Assembly: GCA_040905925.1 (NCBI GenBank)
Contig: JBBDQO010000001.1
Span: 1 to 64,000, forward strand
DNA from: JALYNX01 sp040905925
Lineage (GTDB): Bacteria > Actinomycetota > Acidimicrobiia > Spongiisociales > ZC4RG35
DNA: 64,000 nucleotides
Direction of reading: 5' to 3'
Part shown: piece after piece, positions 7,940 to 17,157 of the stretch
Position numbering within the stretch: the stretch's first letter is position 1
How the letters are laid out: each line of letters opens with the position of its first letter
Position numbers and translations under genes: made by a program
The notes under the pieces: model-generated
Database searches by the model: none
Told to the model about the DNA's origin: nothing
What the model saw: only the letters and a program-made list of their open reading frames with translations

Positions 7940-9793
7940 ATGTCGATACTCGAAACCATCGCGAGCCCGGCCGACCTTCGCGGGTTGAGCCCGGATCAAC
8001 TTCAGACGCTGACCGAGGAGATTCGCGCCTTCATCATCGACAAGGTCTCCGCCAACGGAGGCCATCTCTCTCCGAACCTCGGTGTGGTCGAGCTCACCCT
8101 GGCCCTCCATCGAGTTTTCGATTCTCCCAACGATCGAATCATCTGGGACGTCGGGCACCAGGCGTATGTGCACAAGTTGGTCACCGGGCGTATGGCGGCA
8201 TTCGACTCCCTGCGTCACACCGGTGGCCTGTCCGGATACCCGAGCCGTGAGGAGTCGCCACACGATTTCGTGGAGAACAGTCATGCCTCGACCGCACTCT
8301 CCTATGCCCTGGGCCATGCCCTCTCCGGCTATCCGGGTTACACAGTGGCGGTGGTTGGGGACGGTGCCATGACCGGTGGCATGGCTTACGAGGCACTGAA
8401 CCACATCGCGGTGGCGAGGCCGAGTCGTCTCATCATCGTCCTCAACGACAACGGCCGTTCCTACGCCCCGACGGTGGGCGGTATCGCCGCCCTGGCCAAC
8501 CTGGCCCACTATCGCTTCGATCCGAGGTACGAGAGGACCAAGCGCACGCTGGGCCGGATGCTCCGCGGCATCCCTCTGGTGGGGGAGACGGCAGACGAGT
8601 TGGCCGGGCGTCTCAAGGACGCGGTGAAGCAGATCCTGGAGCCTTCGACCGTTTTCGATGCTCTTGACCTCAAATACACAGGGCGGATCGACGGGCACAA
8701 CCTGGCGCTGTTGGAGGAAACCCTCACCGTCGCCAAGACCTACGACCGGCCGGTGGTGGTTCATGTAATCACCGAGAAGGGAAAGGGGTATCAGCCGGCC
8801 ATCCAAGACGAGGTGGAGAAACTCCATGGTGTCAGCAGCTTCGATGTGGCAACGGGGAAAGCTCTGAAGTCCGAGTTGAAGCTGACCGAGGTCGCGGGCA
8901 GGGCGATCGCCGAGGCAGCCGCAACCAGGCCCGACATGATCGGGATCTCGGCGGCAATGATCAGCACCGCCGGTCTGATGCAGATGTCGCAGCGCTTTCC
9001 CGATCGTGTGTATGACACTGCCATCGCTGAGCAACACGCAGTGACTCTGGCGGCGGGGATGGCGATGGCAGGCAAGAAGCCGGTTGTGGCCATCTACTCG
9101 GCGTTTCTCCAGCGTGCTTTCGATCAGATCGTCGCCGACGTCGCCCTTCACGACCTACCCGTGGTGTTCCTCGTCGACCGGGCCGGGGTCACCGGCCCCG
9201 ACGGCCCCTCCCACCATGGTGTCTTCGATCTCTCCTATCTGCGGATGATCCCCAACATGGTTGTGGGGGCTCCTGCCGACGCCACCGAGCTTTGCGCCAT
9301 GATCGAGACCGCGGTGGACCACGACGGGCCGATCGCCATCCGCTATCCCAAGAGTGCCGCGGTCTCGGTCCCGGCCATCCCGGTCCCTCCGATCCCGATC
9401 GGGGAGGCGCAACTCCTCGCCACCGGCTCAGATGTCCTGTTGGTGGCGGTGGGCCGGATGGTCGAGGTGGCCGAGAAGGCCGCCCTCGACCTCGGGGAGA
9501 AGGGGGTGTCGGTTGGCGTGGTCAACGCCCGTTGGGTCAAGCCCCTCGATCCCCGCATCCTGGAGTGGGCGGGCCCGGTGGCCCATGTGGTCACTCTCGA
9601 GGACAACGTCCTGGCAGGTGGGTTCGGCTCGGCGGTGATGGAGGGGTTTTCGGCCGCCGGCATGACCAAGGAAGTCACCTGTATCGGGGTCCCCGACCGA
9701 TTCCTCCCCTTCGGGTCACCCTCCGACCTGCACGAATCCGTGGGCATGGATGCCTCGGGTGTGGTGGACCGGGTGCTGGCGCTGCTCGAGTAG
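7940..9793 (+). CDS. dxs: 1-deoxy-D-xylulose-5-phosphate synthase
   Basis: First enzyme of the MEP isoprenoid pathway. It condenses pyruvate with glyceraldehyde 3-phosphate using thiamine diphosphate. Length is 617 aa, normal for the family. The N-terminal ThDP domain has WDVGHQAYVHKLVTGR and the diphosphate/Mg motif GDGAMTGGMAYEALN...NDN. The pyrimidine domain carries the catalytic-Glu region DTAIAEQHAVTLAAGMA and HDLPVVFLVDRAGVTGPDGPSHHG. A transketolase C-terminal domain ends the protein. It starts 24 nt after the kinase gene and appears unrelated in function to its neighbours. Confidence 0.96.
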   Translation: MSILETIASPADLRGLSPDQLQTLTEEIRAFIIDKVSANGGHLSPNLGVVELTLALHRVFDSPNDRIIWDVGHQAYVHKLVTGRMAAFDSLRHTGGLSGYPSREESPHDFVENSHASTALSYALGHALSGYPGYTVAVVGDGAMTGGMAYEALNHIAVARPSRLIIVLNDNGRSYAPTVGGIAALANLAHYRFDPRYERTKRTLGRMLRGIPLVGETADELAGRLKDAVKQILEPSTVFDALDLKYTGRIDGHNLALLEETLTVAKTYDRPVVVHVITEKGKGYQPAIQDEVEKLHGVSSFDVATGKALKSELKLTEVAGRAIAEAAATRPDMIGISAAMISTAGLMQMSQRFPDRVYDTAIAEQHAVTLAAGMAMAGKKPVVAIYSAFLQRAFDQIVADVALHDLPVVFLVDRAGVTGPDGPSHHGVFDLSYLRMIPNMVVGAPADATELCAMIETAVDHDGPIAIRYPKSAAVSVPAIPVPPIPIGEAQLLATGSDVLLVAVGRMVEVAEKAALDLGEKGVSVGVVNARWVKPLDPRILEWAGPVAHVVTLEDNVLAGGFGSAVMEGFSAAGMTKEVTCIGVPDRFLPFGSPSDLHESVGMDASGVVDRVLALLE

Positions 9794-9860
9794 TCGGCTC
9801 CTCGCGGGGCGTCGTCGCCTTCGGATTGTGAGGTGGGGAGCAATACGCTGACAGACGCTC

Positions 9861-10952
9861 ATGCGGTCCCGAGCTGTTCCTATCGCCGTGGTCGTATCGA
9901 TCGGTGCGCTGGCCGGGTTCTCCGTCTACGCCCTGTGGGGGCCCCAGCAAGAGGCAGCAGTCCCATCGACCACCGCCCTTGCCCGGGCCACCCCATCGAC
10001 GGTTGCGACGACAACTACCTCCGCCGCAGCCACGACCACCACTCCTGTCACCACCGCATCAACGCTCCCCGAGAAGGGCTGGCTGGTGATCCAGGGCACC
10101 GGAGACGTCAACCTGGACCCCGGGTACATCCCGGCCCTGGCCGCGGAGGGCTGGGATCATGCCTGGTCCGGGCTCGATGGCCTCTTTCTCGAAGACGACT
10201 TGACGGTGGTCAACCTCGAATGTGCGCCCTCGGCTATCGGCAGCGCGCTCGACAAGGAGTTTGTGTTCAGGTGCCCGCCCGAATCTCTCACCTCGCTGAT
10301 CGCCAACGGGATCGAGGTGGCCAACATGGGCAACAACCACTCCGGTGACTACGGCAAAGACGCCCTGGTAGACGGTCGGGCGAACCTGATCGCATCGGGA
10401 GCAGTCCCGGTCGGAGCCGGAGCCAACGCCGATGAGGCTGGCGCTCCCGCGCTCTTTCAGATCGGGGGATGGAAAGTGGCGGTGGTCGGCTTCGGCGGGG
10501 TGGTCGGCGATGCTTCCTGGTTCGCCACCGACGATCAGGCGGGTATCAGGGACGGGGACGACATCCCATCGATGGTGGCCGCAGTCGCGTCTGCGGCCGC
10601 CCAGGCCGACTTAGTGGTGGTCGCCATCCATTGGGGTGTGGAGTTGGACACGGCTCCCCGCCCTGAGGACGTGGAACGGGCCCAGGCGATGATTGCGGCG
10701 GGAGCCGATATCATCTTCGGGCATCACCCGCATCGTTTGCAGTCGCTCGATCTCATCGACGGCAGACTCGTCTCCTGGTCCCTGGGGAACTTCGTATGGC
10801 CGAATTTCTCGCCTGCAGGCTCGACCACCGCGGTTGCCCGCGCCGTGGTGTCCCCCGATGGGACGATCGAGGGATGCCTCATCCCGGCCATGATCGAGAG
10901 CCCCGGGCACCCAGTGCTGACCGGGGAACCGAGCTGTCGGCTCCCCTCATGA
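9861..10952 (+). CDS. CapA/PgsA-family metallophosphoesterase-like secreted protein
   Basis: A 363-aa protein with an N-terminal membrane anchor (about 5-28), a Ser/Thr-rich linker (about 35-70) and a CapA-type domain. Motifs visible are GTGDVNLD near residue 80, VNLECAPS, NMGNNHSGDYG, the VAIHWGVELD strand and FGHHPHRLQ...SWSLGNFVW. CapA-like domains have a calcineurin-type metallophosphoesterase fold and are known from poly-gamma-glutamate export or anchoring. No capB/capC partners are present, so the role here, probably at the cell envelope, is open. Confidence 0.85.
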   Translation: MRSRAVPIAVVVSIGALAGFSVYALWGPQQEAAVPSTTALARATPSTVATTTTSAAATTTTPVTTASTLPEKGWLVIQGTGDVNLDPGYIPALAAEGWDHAWSGLDGLFLEDDLTVVNLECAPSAIGSALDKEFVFRCPPESLTSLIANGIEVANMGNNHSGDYGKDALVDGRANLIASGAVPVGAGANADEAGAPALFQIGGWKVAVVGFGGVVGDASWFATDDQAGIRDGDDIPSMVAAVASAAAQADLVVVAIHWGVELDTAPRPEDVERAQAMIAAGADIIFGHHPHRLQSLDLIDGRLVSWSLGNFVWPNFSPAGSTTAVARAVVSPDGTIEGCLIPAMIESPGHPVLTGEPSCRLPS

Positions 10953-10965
10953 GAGAGCTCCCGAC

Positions 10966-12552
10966 ATGAACGAGCGGTTCGGCCAGGTTCTCATCGTGCT
11001 GGTCACCGGTCTCGTTCTCGGGTTCGGCGTCTTCCTGGTGAGCAGGGATGGGGCGGCTTCGACTCCTGGTGACGACACGACCCCCCCCGAAGCGGGGGCA
11101 ACTACGACCACCTCTCCCGGCGACCCAGGCTCGACCGTGCCGGGGGAGACCACTACCACCACGCTCGCCGGCACCCAACCCCCTGGCGAGCGCCCCCCCG
11201 ACACAGTTCCTGGCCTCACCGTGGGACAACCTTGGGGGACCACGGTCGGGTTGACCATGTTCCGGGGCAACCCGACGCGGAGCTACTACGGCACCGGCGA
11301 CGTCAGCGAGCAACCCTCGGTCCGGTGGACCTACCCCGACACCGCCATGTGCAGCACCTCGACCAACCTCGGTGAGACCACCCAATGGTGCGGGATGGGC
11401 TGGACCGGCCAGCCCGCAGTGTGGGAGCGACCCGACGGGATCACCGAGCTCATCTTCGGCGCCTACGACTCGGCGGTTCATTTCGTCGATGCTGGGACCG
11501 GGGAAGATCTGATGCCCGAATTCCAGACCGGGGACTTGATCAAGGGGTCGGTGTCCCTGGACCCCGATGGGTATCCCCTTCTCTACTTCGGGTCCCGCGA
11601 CAACAAGTACCGCATCCTCGCTCTCGACGGGGAGGAGCCGGTTGAGCTCTGGTCCATGGACGCCACCGACGTGGCCGGGACCTGGAACGACGACTGGGAT
11701 TCCAACGGAGCTGTTGTCGACGACATCCTCTACGTGGGTGGCGAGAACAGCTGGTTCTTCGCCGTCGAGCTGAACCGGGGCTATGACGCCGACGGCAAGG
11801 TCACGGTCGATCCTCAGATCGTGTTGCAGATGCCGGGCTACAACGACGAGTTGATTGACACCGCCGGCGGCAACGTCTCGATCGAGAACTCGCCTGTCCT
11901 CTACGAGCAGCGGGTCTATTTCGCCAACTCGGCAGGCCGGATCGTTGGTCTCGATGTGAGCCGGGTGCGGGAGGGTGAGGCGCCAATCGTCTTCGACTAC
12001 TACGCGGGTGGCGACATCGACGCCTCGTTGGTGGTCGACGCCGAAGGGATGATCTACGCGGCGGTGAATGTCAAGCCGGACCAGGTCGGCCCCGGGTATC
12101 GGACCCAGGGGAACATCGACCGCACCCGGGAGGTGGGACAGCTGCTCAAGCTCGATCCCTACGCCGACGGTGACCCTCGGGTCTGGGGCGTCGACCTCAC
12201 CGCCGGCAGTGAGCAGTCCGGCACCTGGAGCACGCCTGCGGTCTACCAGGGAGTGGTCTACGACAACACGATGCAGGGGCAACTGATCGCAGTCGATGCA
12301 GCAAACGGGGAGGTGCTGTGGTCCGACGAAGTTGGCTGGCACTCGTGGTCGTCGCCTGCAGTCGTCGAAGGGATGCTGGTGACGGCCACCTGTCTGGGCG
12401 ATGTCCGCGGCTACTCGTTGCAGGACCCACGAGCCCCGGTCCAAGCCTGGTCGGTGGACCTCGGTGAGACTTGTCTCGAGGCCACCCCCGCCATTTGGGA
12501 CGGGGTCATCTACATCGGCTCTCGCGACGGGTATCTGCGCGCACTGGGCTGA
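10966..12552 (+). CDS. Membrane-anchored PQQ-like beta-propeller protein
   Basis: A 528-aa protein with one N-terminal membrane segment (about 7-25), a Thr/Pro/Gly-rich linker (about 30-85), then repeated beta-propeller blades resembling PQQ-binding-like (YVTN/WD-type) repeats. Examples are ITELIFGAYDSAVHFVDAGTG, LLYFGSRDNKYRILALDG, VVYDNTMQGQLIAVDAANG and VIYIGSRDGYLRALG. Several Cys residues (for example in CSTSTNLGETTQWC) could form disulfides outside the membrane. Catalytic quinoprotein residues are not evident, so a scaffold or binding function is more likely. It starts 13 nt after the CapA-like gene and may be co-transcribed with it. Confidence 0.75.
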   Translation: MNERFGQVLIVLVTGLVLGFGVFLVSRDGAASTPGDDTTPPEAGATTTTSPGDPGSTVPGETTTTTLAGTQPPGERPPDTVPGLTVGQPWGTTVGLTMFRGNPTRSYYGTGDVSEQPSVRWTYPDTAMCSTSTNLGETTQWCGMGWTGQPAVWERPDGITELIFGAYDSAVHFVDAGTGEDLMPEFQTGDLIKGSVSLDPDGYPLLYFGSRDNKYRILALDGEEPVELWSMDATDVAGTWNDDWDSNGAVVDDILYVGGENSWFFAVELNRGYDADGKVTVDPQIVLQMPGYNDELIDTAGGNVSIENSPVLYEQRVYFANSAGRIVGLDVSRVREGEAPIVFDYYAGGDIDASLVVDAEGMIYAAVNVKPDQVGPGYRTQGNIDRTREVGQLLKLDPYADGDPRVWGVDLTAGSEQSGTWSTPAVYQGVVYDNTMQGQLIAVDAANGEVLWSDEVGWHSWSSPAVVEGMLVTATCLGDVRGYSLQDPRAPVQAWSVDLGETCLEATPAIWDGVIYIGSRDGYLRALG

Positions 12553-12580
12553 CCTCCACCAACATCGAGCTCGATGCCGG

Positions 12581-13270
12581 TCATGAGGGTTGAAGGACCA
12601 CTCGACACAGGGACGGCTCCACGAAGGGATCGAGCGAGGTGACGACAGTCTGGCCGCCCAGAGCCTCCGCCACGCCCCGCAACAGCCCGAGGTGGATCGA
12701 GCACACCACGTCGGCGTTGGTCCGAGCCAAATCACGAAACGGGCAGTCTCGAAGCTCGATCACCGTCGCCGGGCCGGTGTGAGCTGATTCTTCAGGTGCG
12801 AAGCCGTAGTCGACGAGCATCTCGGTGATGCGCCTGGTCGTCTCCTCTGGTGAGAGGGGCCGAAGCGGCGAAGGACGCTCAGTCAGATACAGGCCCCATT
12901 CCCGTCCGGCCCTCAACGCCATCTCTCCAGGTTCGCTGACCGCGGCTCGCAACGCGGTGGCGAGGATCTCGCATAGAAGCCGATAACCCGACCCGGCCGG
13001 CGGCTCGCTGTCGGGCGCGAGCTCATAGAGCATCCGGGGACGGCCAGGCACGGTCCGTACTTCGGATGTCTTGTTGACCAGACCGGCTCGCGCGAGGACA
13101 TCCAGATGACCGCGGACAGTGTTGGAATGCAGGTTCACCATCGAGGCGAGATGCTCCACATCTCGAGGCTCCGCGCCGTCCTCCAGGAGTCGCAGGATCC
13201 GACGTCGGACGGGATCGGCCAAAGCGCGATAACGCGCTTCGTCTCTTTCAACCAGTGTCGCGTCAGCCAC
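12581..13270 (-). CDS. ArsR/SufR-like HTH regulator with conserved C-terminal cysteines
   Basis: A 229-aa regulator read from a GTG start. The N-terminal winged helix (about 10-85) is ArsR-like: DPVRRRILRLLEDG, then the recognition helix NLHSNTVRGHLDVLARAGLV and wing GRPRMLYEL. The C-terminal half has CPF at Cys176, Cys190, His193 (CSIHLGLLRG) and Cys222. This layout resembles SufR-type regulators that hold an Fe-S cluster, though spacing and cluster binding are unproven. It is divergent from the molybdoenzyme operon with 174 bp between starts, so it is a candidate redox- or iron-responsive regulator of that operon. Confidence 0.75.
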   Translation of the reverse strand: MADATLVERDEARYRALADPVRRRILRLLEDGAEPRDVEHLASMVNLHSNTVRGHLDVLARAGLVNKTSEVRTVPGRPRMLYELAPDSEPPAGSGYRLLCEILATALRAAVSEPGEMALRAGREWGLYLTERPSPLRPLSPEETTRRITEMLVDYGFAPEESAHTGPATVIELRDCPFRDLARTNADVVCSIHLGLLRGVAEALGGQTVVTSLDPFVEPSLCRVVLQPS

Positions 13271-13444
13271 TTCGGAACGAGTTTACACGGGGAAGAGCAT
13301 AAAAACTAGAGTATGGGACTTTTGGCCCTATCTCGGCGCGATCAGCCTCGATCAACTCCGGACATGAGGACCGCTCGGTGTGGCGATCAAACCTCCTCGG
13401 AGCCGAGGGCGGAGCAAAGTGGAATGGCATCGGGGATGTAGGCG
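13271..13444. promoter_or_regulatory. Divergent control region between HTH regulator and molybdoenzyme operon
   Basis: 174 bp between two divergent start codons. It includes an AT-rich stretch (about 13299-13325) unusual for this DNA, and a weak dyad of TATGGG with CCCTAT at about 13313-13333. TTTACA (13282) and TAGAGT (13307) could form a plus-strand promoter with a long 19-bp spacer. None of these is strong alone; the region is annotated because both genes must be controlled from it. Confidence 0.35.
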
Positions 13445-16400
13445 ATGACAGAGGTCTCCCGTCGCCGGTTCATCCAGTTGGCGTCTGGCGCCGGGCTCGC
13501 TGCTCTCACCGGTGTCCTCGAACTCAAACTGATCGCCCTGGAGGCGTTTCCCGGTATCGATAACCCGCTTCTCACCTATCCGAACCGTGGATGGGAGGCG
13601 ATCTACCGGGATCAGTACGCATACGACGACAGCTTCACCGTGATCTGCGCGCCCAATGACACCCATATGTGCCGGCTCCGCGCTTTCACCCGTAACGGGG
13701 TGGTCATTCGCCTCGAACAGAACTACGACGGGGGCAACTATGGCGACCCCCAGGGGAACCAGTCCACCGTTCACTGGAATCCTCGAGGCTGCCTCAAAGG
13801 CTATACGTTGCACCGCCGGGTTTATGGGCCCTATCGCCTCCGTTTCCCGATGGTCAGGAGGGGATGGAAGGAATGGGCGGACGACGGATTCCCCTCCCTC
13901 TCCGATGAGCCGGACCTTCGTGCCACCTATCAATTCGACGACCGGGGTAACGACACCTTCGTCCGACTCAACTGGGACGAGGTCGACGGTTACCTTGCCC
14001 GAGGGCTCGAGGCCATAGCTCGCACCTACTCGGGCGACGAGGGGAGGCGGCGTCTGCTGGAGGCAGACGGCTACGAACCGGAGATGCTCGAGTGCTGGGA
14101 TGTCTCTGGGGTCCGCACCATGAAGTTCGGGTCGTCTCTGCCCGTCCACGGGGTTGCCGGCAAGTTCGGGCTCATCCGATTCGCCAACATGCTGGCTCTG
14201 CTCGATGCATCCGTCCGTGGGGTCGGCCCTGCTGAGGCAAAAGGCGCCAGAGACTGGTCGGAGTACACCTGGCGAGGGGACCAGGCGCCTGGATTCCCGT
14301 TCGTTCATGGTCTGCAGGCCACCGAGGTCGACCTCAACGATCTTCGCCATAGTCGGCTCTTGATTCAGGTGGGAAAGAACCTCGTCGAGAACAAGATGCC
14401 GGAAAGCCATTGGTTCCAGGAGATCATCGAGCGGGGGGGGAAGATCGTCTCCATAGTCCCCGAGTACGGACCTCAGGCTTCCAAGTCGGATTACTGGATC
14501 CCGGTCCGCGCCGGTCTCTCCGATACCGCGATCTTCCTGTACCTGGCCAGAGAGCTGATCGAGCGCCGCCTATACGACGAGGGATTCGTCAAGCAGTTCA
14601 CCGATCTGCCGTTACTGGTCCGGCTCGACACGCTGCAGAGGCTCCGCGCCGACGAACTGTTTGCGGATCACGTTCCACTGGTTCAACCCGAGGGGCCGAG
14701 TTTCTCCGTTCACGGGATGACTGCCGATCAGTACGAGATAATCGGCGACCGGGTGTTACGGGAGGTCTCGGGCAACTTTCGGGCGGTCGGCCGTGAGGAT
14801 GTCGGCGCCCGAATGGAGGCTCTCGGAATCGATCCCGAGCTCGATTGGCGCGGGGTCGTCGGCCTGGCCGACGGAAGCGAAGTCGAGGTGGCGACCGTCC
14901 TCAGCCTCTACCACGAGCATCTCGCCGACTACGACCTCGACACCGTTGCAGAGATAACCGGGTCCCCTGCTTCCTTGCTGGAGAGGCTTCTCGAGGATGT
15001 GGCCACGATCCGACCGATGTCGATCCAGGTCGGTGAGGGGGTGAACCACTACTTCCACGCCACCCTGCACAACCGCGCGACGTATCTGGTGGCGATGCTC
15101 ACCGGTCAGGTGGGCATCCCCGGCTCGGGTGTGAGCACCTGGGCCGGCAACTACAAGGGTGGGATCTTCCACGCGGCTCCCTGGTTCGGACCGGGCGTCG
15201 GTGGATATGTGAACGAAGACCCGTTCCATCCGTTGCTCGATGAGACCTCGAGGTACGACTTCAACAACACCCACCACTACATCCATGGCGAGGAGACCTC
15301 CTATTGGGGCTATGGGGACCGCCCTCTCATCGTCGACACGCCTGCTGAAGGGCGAAAGGTGTTCACAGGTCGCAGCCACATGCCTACCCCGACCAAGGTG
15401 CTCTGGTACAACAACGCCAACCTGATCAACCAGGCCAAATGGGCCTACCACCTGATCAAGGAAGTGAACCCCAAGGTCGACCTCATAGTCGACCAGCAGA
15501 TCGAATGGACCGGTTCCGCCGAGTTCGCGGACGTGATCGTTCCCGCGAACAGCTGGCTTGAGTTCGAGACGGTGGAGATGGGGGGCTCCTGCTCGAATCC
15601 ATTCCTTCAACTCTGGAAAGGTGGCATCCCACCTCTCTATGACAGTCGCGACGACGTGGCCATCTTTGCCGGTGTGGCCCGGGCCCTGACCGGTCTGTCA
15701 GGGGACGGCCGCTTCGCCGACTACTTCGCATTCGCCAGCGAGGGGCGACCCGAGGTCTATCTCGACCGGGTTCTCGCCGCCTCGTTCACCACCGAGGGCT
15801 ACACGGTCGCCGACATCATGGAGGGGCGCTACGGCGAGCCGGGGGGTGCCCTGATGCAGTACCGGACCTATCCACGCATCCCGTTCTGGGAGCAGATACA
15901 CGACAGCCTGCCCTTCTACACCGATACCGGTCGGATGAATGCCTATTGCGATCTGCCCGAGGCGATCGACTACGGCGAGAACCTCATCGTCCATCGAGAG
16001 GCGGTCGAGGCAACGCCCTATCTGCCGAACGTCATTGTCTCCTCGAGCCCGTGGCTCCGCCCCAAGGACTATGGGATACCCCTCGACGATCTCGACGCCG
16101 ACCGCCGTCAGGTTCGAAATGTCAAGATGCCCTGGTCCGAGGTGCGACGGACCGTAAACCCTTTGTTTGAGCAGGGGTTCCGGTTCCTCTGCTTGACCCC
16201 GAAGTCACGACATTCCGTCCATTCGTCGTGGGCCGTCACCGACTGGCACTGGATCTGGAACTCGAACTTCGGTGACCCCCATCGGGCCGAGAACAGGATG
16301 CCGGGTGTCGGCGACGCCCAGCTTCACATGAACCCGGTCGACGCCCGCGCCCTCGGTGTCGAGAACGGGGACTGGGTTTGGATCGATGCCAACCCTGCCG

Positions 16401-16909
16401 ATCGCCCCTATGTCGGGGCTTCGCCCGACGACCCGTTCTATGAGTGCGCCCGACTCATGGCGAGGGTCAGCTTCAACCATTCGTACCCACAGGGGGTGAC
16501 CATGATCAAGCACGCCTTCAACATGGCCACGCCCCGAACCGTGCGCGCCTCGCAGAGCCGCGCTGACGGCAGGGCTCTCTCCGAGACCGGATACCAGGCG
16601 AGCTTCCGTCACGGAAGTCAGCAGTCCTTGACCCGGGGCTGGGCACCTCCCATGCACCAGACCGACACCCTCTTCCACAAGAGGGCCGCCGGGATGGGGT
16701 TCATCTTCGGGTTCGATGTGGACAACCACGCCATCAACACCGTGCCCAAGGAGACCCTGGTCAGGATCACGTTGGCCGAGGCAGGAGGTCTCGGAGGTGA
16801 GGGGATCTGGTCGGGGGCAACCACCGGAAAGAGCCCTGGCGCGGAGACACGCTCCATGCAGGACTATCTGGCTGGTCGCTTGGTCACAATCAAGGGGAGC
16901 CGCTCGTGA
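13445..16909 (+). CDS. Type II DMSO-reductase-family molybdopterin oxidoreductase, alpha subunit
   Basis: Catalytic Mo-bisMGD subunit, 1154 aa, with twin-arginine signal SRRRFIQLASGAG (residues 5-17), so export to the cell exterior is expected. Similarity to NarG, ethylbenzene dehydrogenase, selenate and perchlorate reductases is seen in NPRGCLKG...YRLRFPM and in RGDQAPGFPFVHG, where Asp279 aligns with the Mo-ligating Asp of NarG. The N-terminal Fe-S region reads Cys68-x3-Asp72-x3-Cys76-x39-Cys116: Asp stands where relatives have the second Cys. A C-terminal molybdopterin-dinucleotide domain is present (MPGVGDAQLHMNP, VSFNHSYPQGV). Substrate cannot be assigned from sequence alone. Confidence 0.9.
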   Translation: MTEVSRRRFIQLASGAGLAALTGVLELKLIALEAFPGIDNPLLTYPNRGWEAIYRDQYAYDDSFTVICAPNDTHMCRLRAFTRNGVVIRLEQNYDGGNYGDPQGNQSTVHWNPRGCLKGYTLHRRVYGPYRLRFPMVRRGWKEWADDGFPSLSDEPDLRATYQFDDRGNDTFVRLNWDEVDGYLARGLEAIARTYSGDEGRRRLLEADGYEPEMLECWDVSGVRTMKFGSSLPVHGVAGKFGLIRFANMLALLDASVRGVGPAEAKGARDWSEYTWRGDQAPGFPFVHGLQATEVDLNDLRHSRLLIQVGKNLVENKMPESHWFQEIIERGGKIVSIVPEYGPQASKSDYWIPVRAGLSDTAIFLYLARELIERRLYDEGFVKQFTDLPLLVRLDTLQRLRADELFADHVPLVQPEGPSFSVHGMTADQYEIIGDRVLREVSGNFRAVGREDVGARMEALGIDPELDWRGVVGLADGSEVEVATVLSLYHEHLADYDLDTVAEITGSPASLLERLLEDVATIRPMSIQVGEGVNHYFHATLHNRATYLVAMLTGQVGIPGSGVSTWAGNYKGGIFHAAPWFGPGVGGYVNEDPFHPLLDETSRYDFNNTHHYIHGEETSYWGYGDRPLIVDTPAEGRKVFTGRSHMPTPTKVLWYNNANLINQAKWAYHLIKEVNPKVDLIVDQQIEWTGSAEFADVIVPANSWLEFETVEMGGSCSNPFLQLWKGGIPPLYDSRDDVAIFAGVARALTGLSGDGRFADYFAFASEGRPEVYLDRVLAASFTTEGYTVADIMEGRYGEPGGALMQYRTYPRIPFWEQIHDSLPFYTDTGRMNAYCDLPEAIDYGENLIVHREAVEATPYLPNVIVSSSPWLRPKDYGIPLDDLDADRRQVRNVKMPWSEVRRTVNPLFEQGFRFLCLTPKSRHSVHSSWAVTDWHWIWNSNFGDPHRAENRMPGVGDAQLHMNPVDARALGVENGDWVWIDANPADRPYVGASPDDPFYECARLMARVSFNHSYPQGVTMIKHAFNMATPRTVRASQSRADGRALSETGYQASFRHGSQQSLTRGWAPPMHQTDTLFHKRAAGMGFIFGFDVDNHAINTVPKETLVRITLAEAGGLGGEGIWSGATTGKSPGAETRSMQDYLAGRLVTIKGSRS

Positions 16910-17157
16910 AGGGACTGGAGCACGATGACCCGATGGAGCTGGTGGGTGTCGGCTATGCGACGTCGATCACCCTGGAAATCGATCTGACCACCGCTCGTTG
17001 CCTGATCGAGGAATACGCCCTCAGCGGCTTCACCGCATACGAGATCGGATCGCTCTTTGAGTCACCGTCCTACACCCTTCCCCACGCGATTCTCCGGCGT
17101 CGTGGCAAGGAGTTCGTCCGGGACCTGATCACCGGGGTCTTCGGGGGTGAGCGATGA
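16906..17157 (+). CDS. Unknown 83-aa protein between alpha and beta subunits
   Basis: A small ORF starting at GTG 16906, overlapping the alpha-subunit stop, and ending in an overlap with the beta-subunit start at 17154. Coupling on both sides makes it very likely real. The product is acidic-to-neutral and probably helical, with DLTTARCLIEEYALSGFTAYEIGSLFESP in the middle and one Cys. It has no signal peptide, membrane segment or metal motif. I do not recognise a family. Location suggests an assembly factor or small subunit of the molybdoenzyme. Confidence 0.7.
   Translation: MKGLEHDDPMELVGVGYATSITLEIDLTTARCLIEEYALSGFTAYEIGSLFESPSYTLPHAILRRRGKEFVRDLITGVFGGER

Noticed and set aside
11040..11215. 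Thr/Pro-rich repetitive stretch as a possible CRISPR or satellite
   Set aside because: No regular repeat-spacer structure; it encodes a low-complexity surface linker, as also seen at 21190-21265 and 9960-10065.
12563..12576. CATCGAGCTCGATG palindrome between two convergent genes
   Set aside because: Perfect but without loop or T-run, so a poor terminator; the words are common in this codon usage and no regulator is implied.
10879..12735. Long antisense open frames (for example here, 7907-9151 and 31617-33626 on the minus strand)
   Set aside because: They lie opposite well-supported genes (beta-propeller protein, dxs, clpB), show no domain or signal pattern, and are expected from high GC at third codon positions.
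13299..13333. Riboswitch or molybdenum-cofactor RNA element before the molybdoenzyme operon
   Set aside because: The leader is short and I could not find a conserved multi-helix arrangement.
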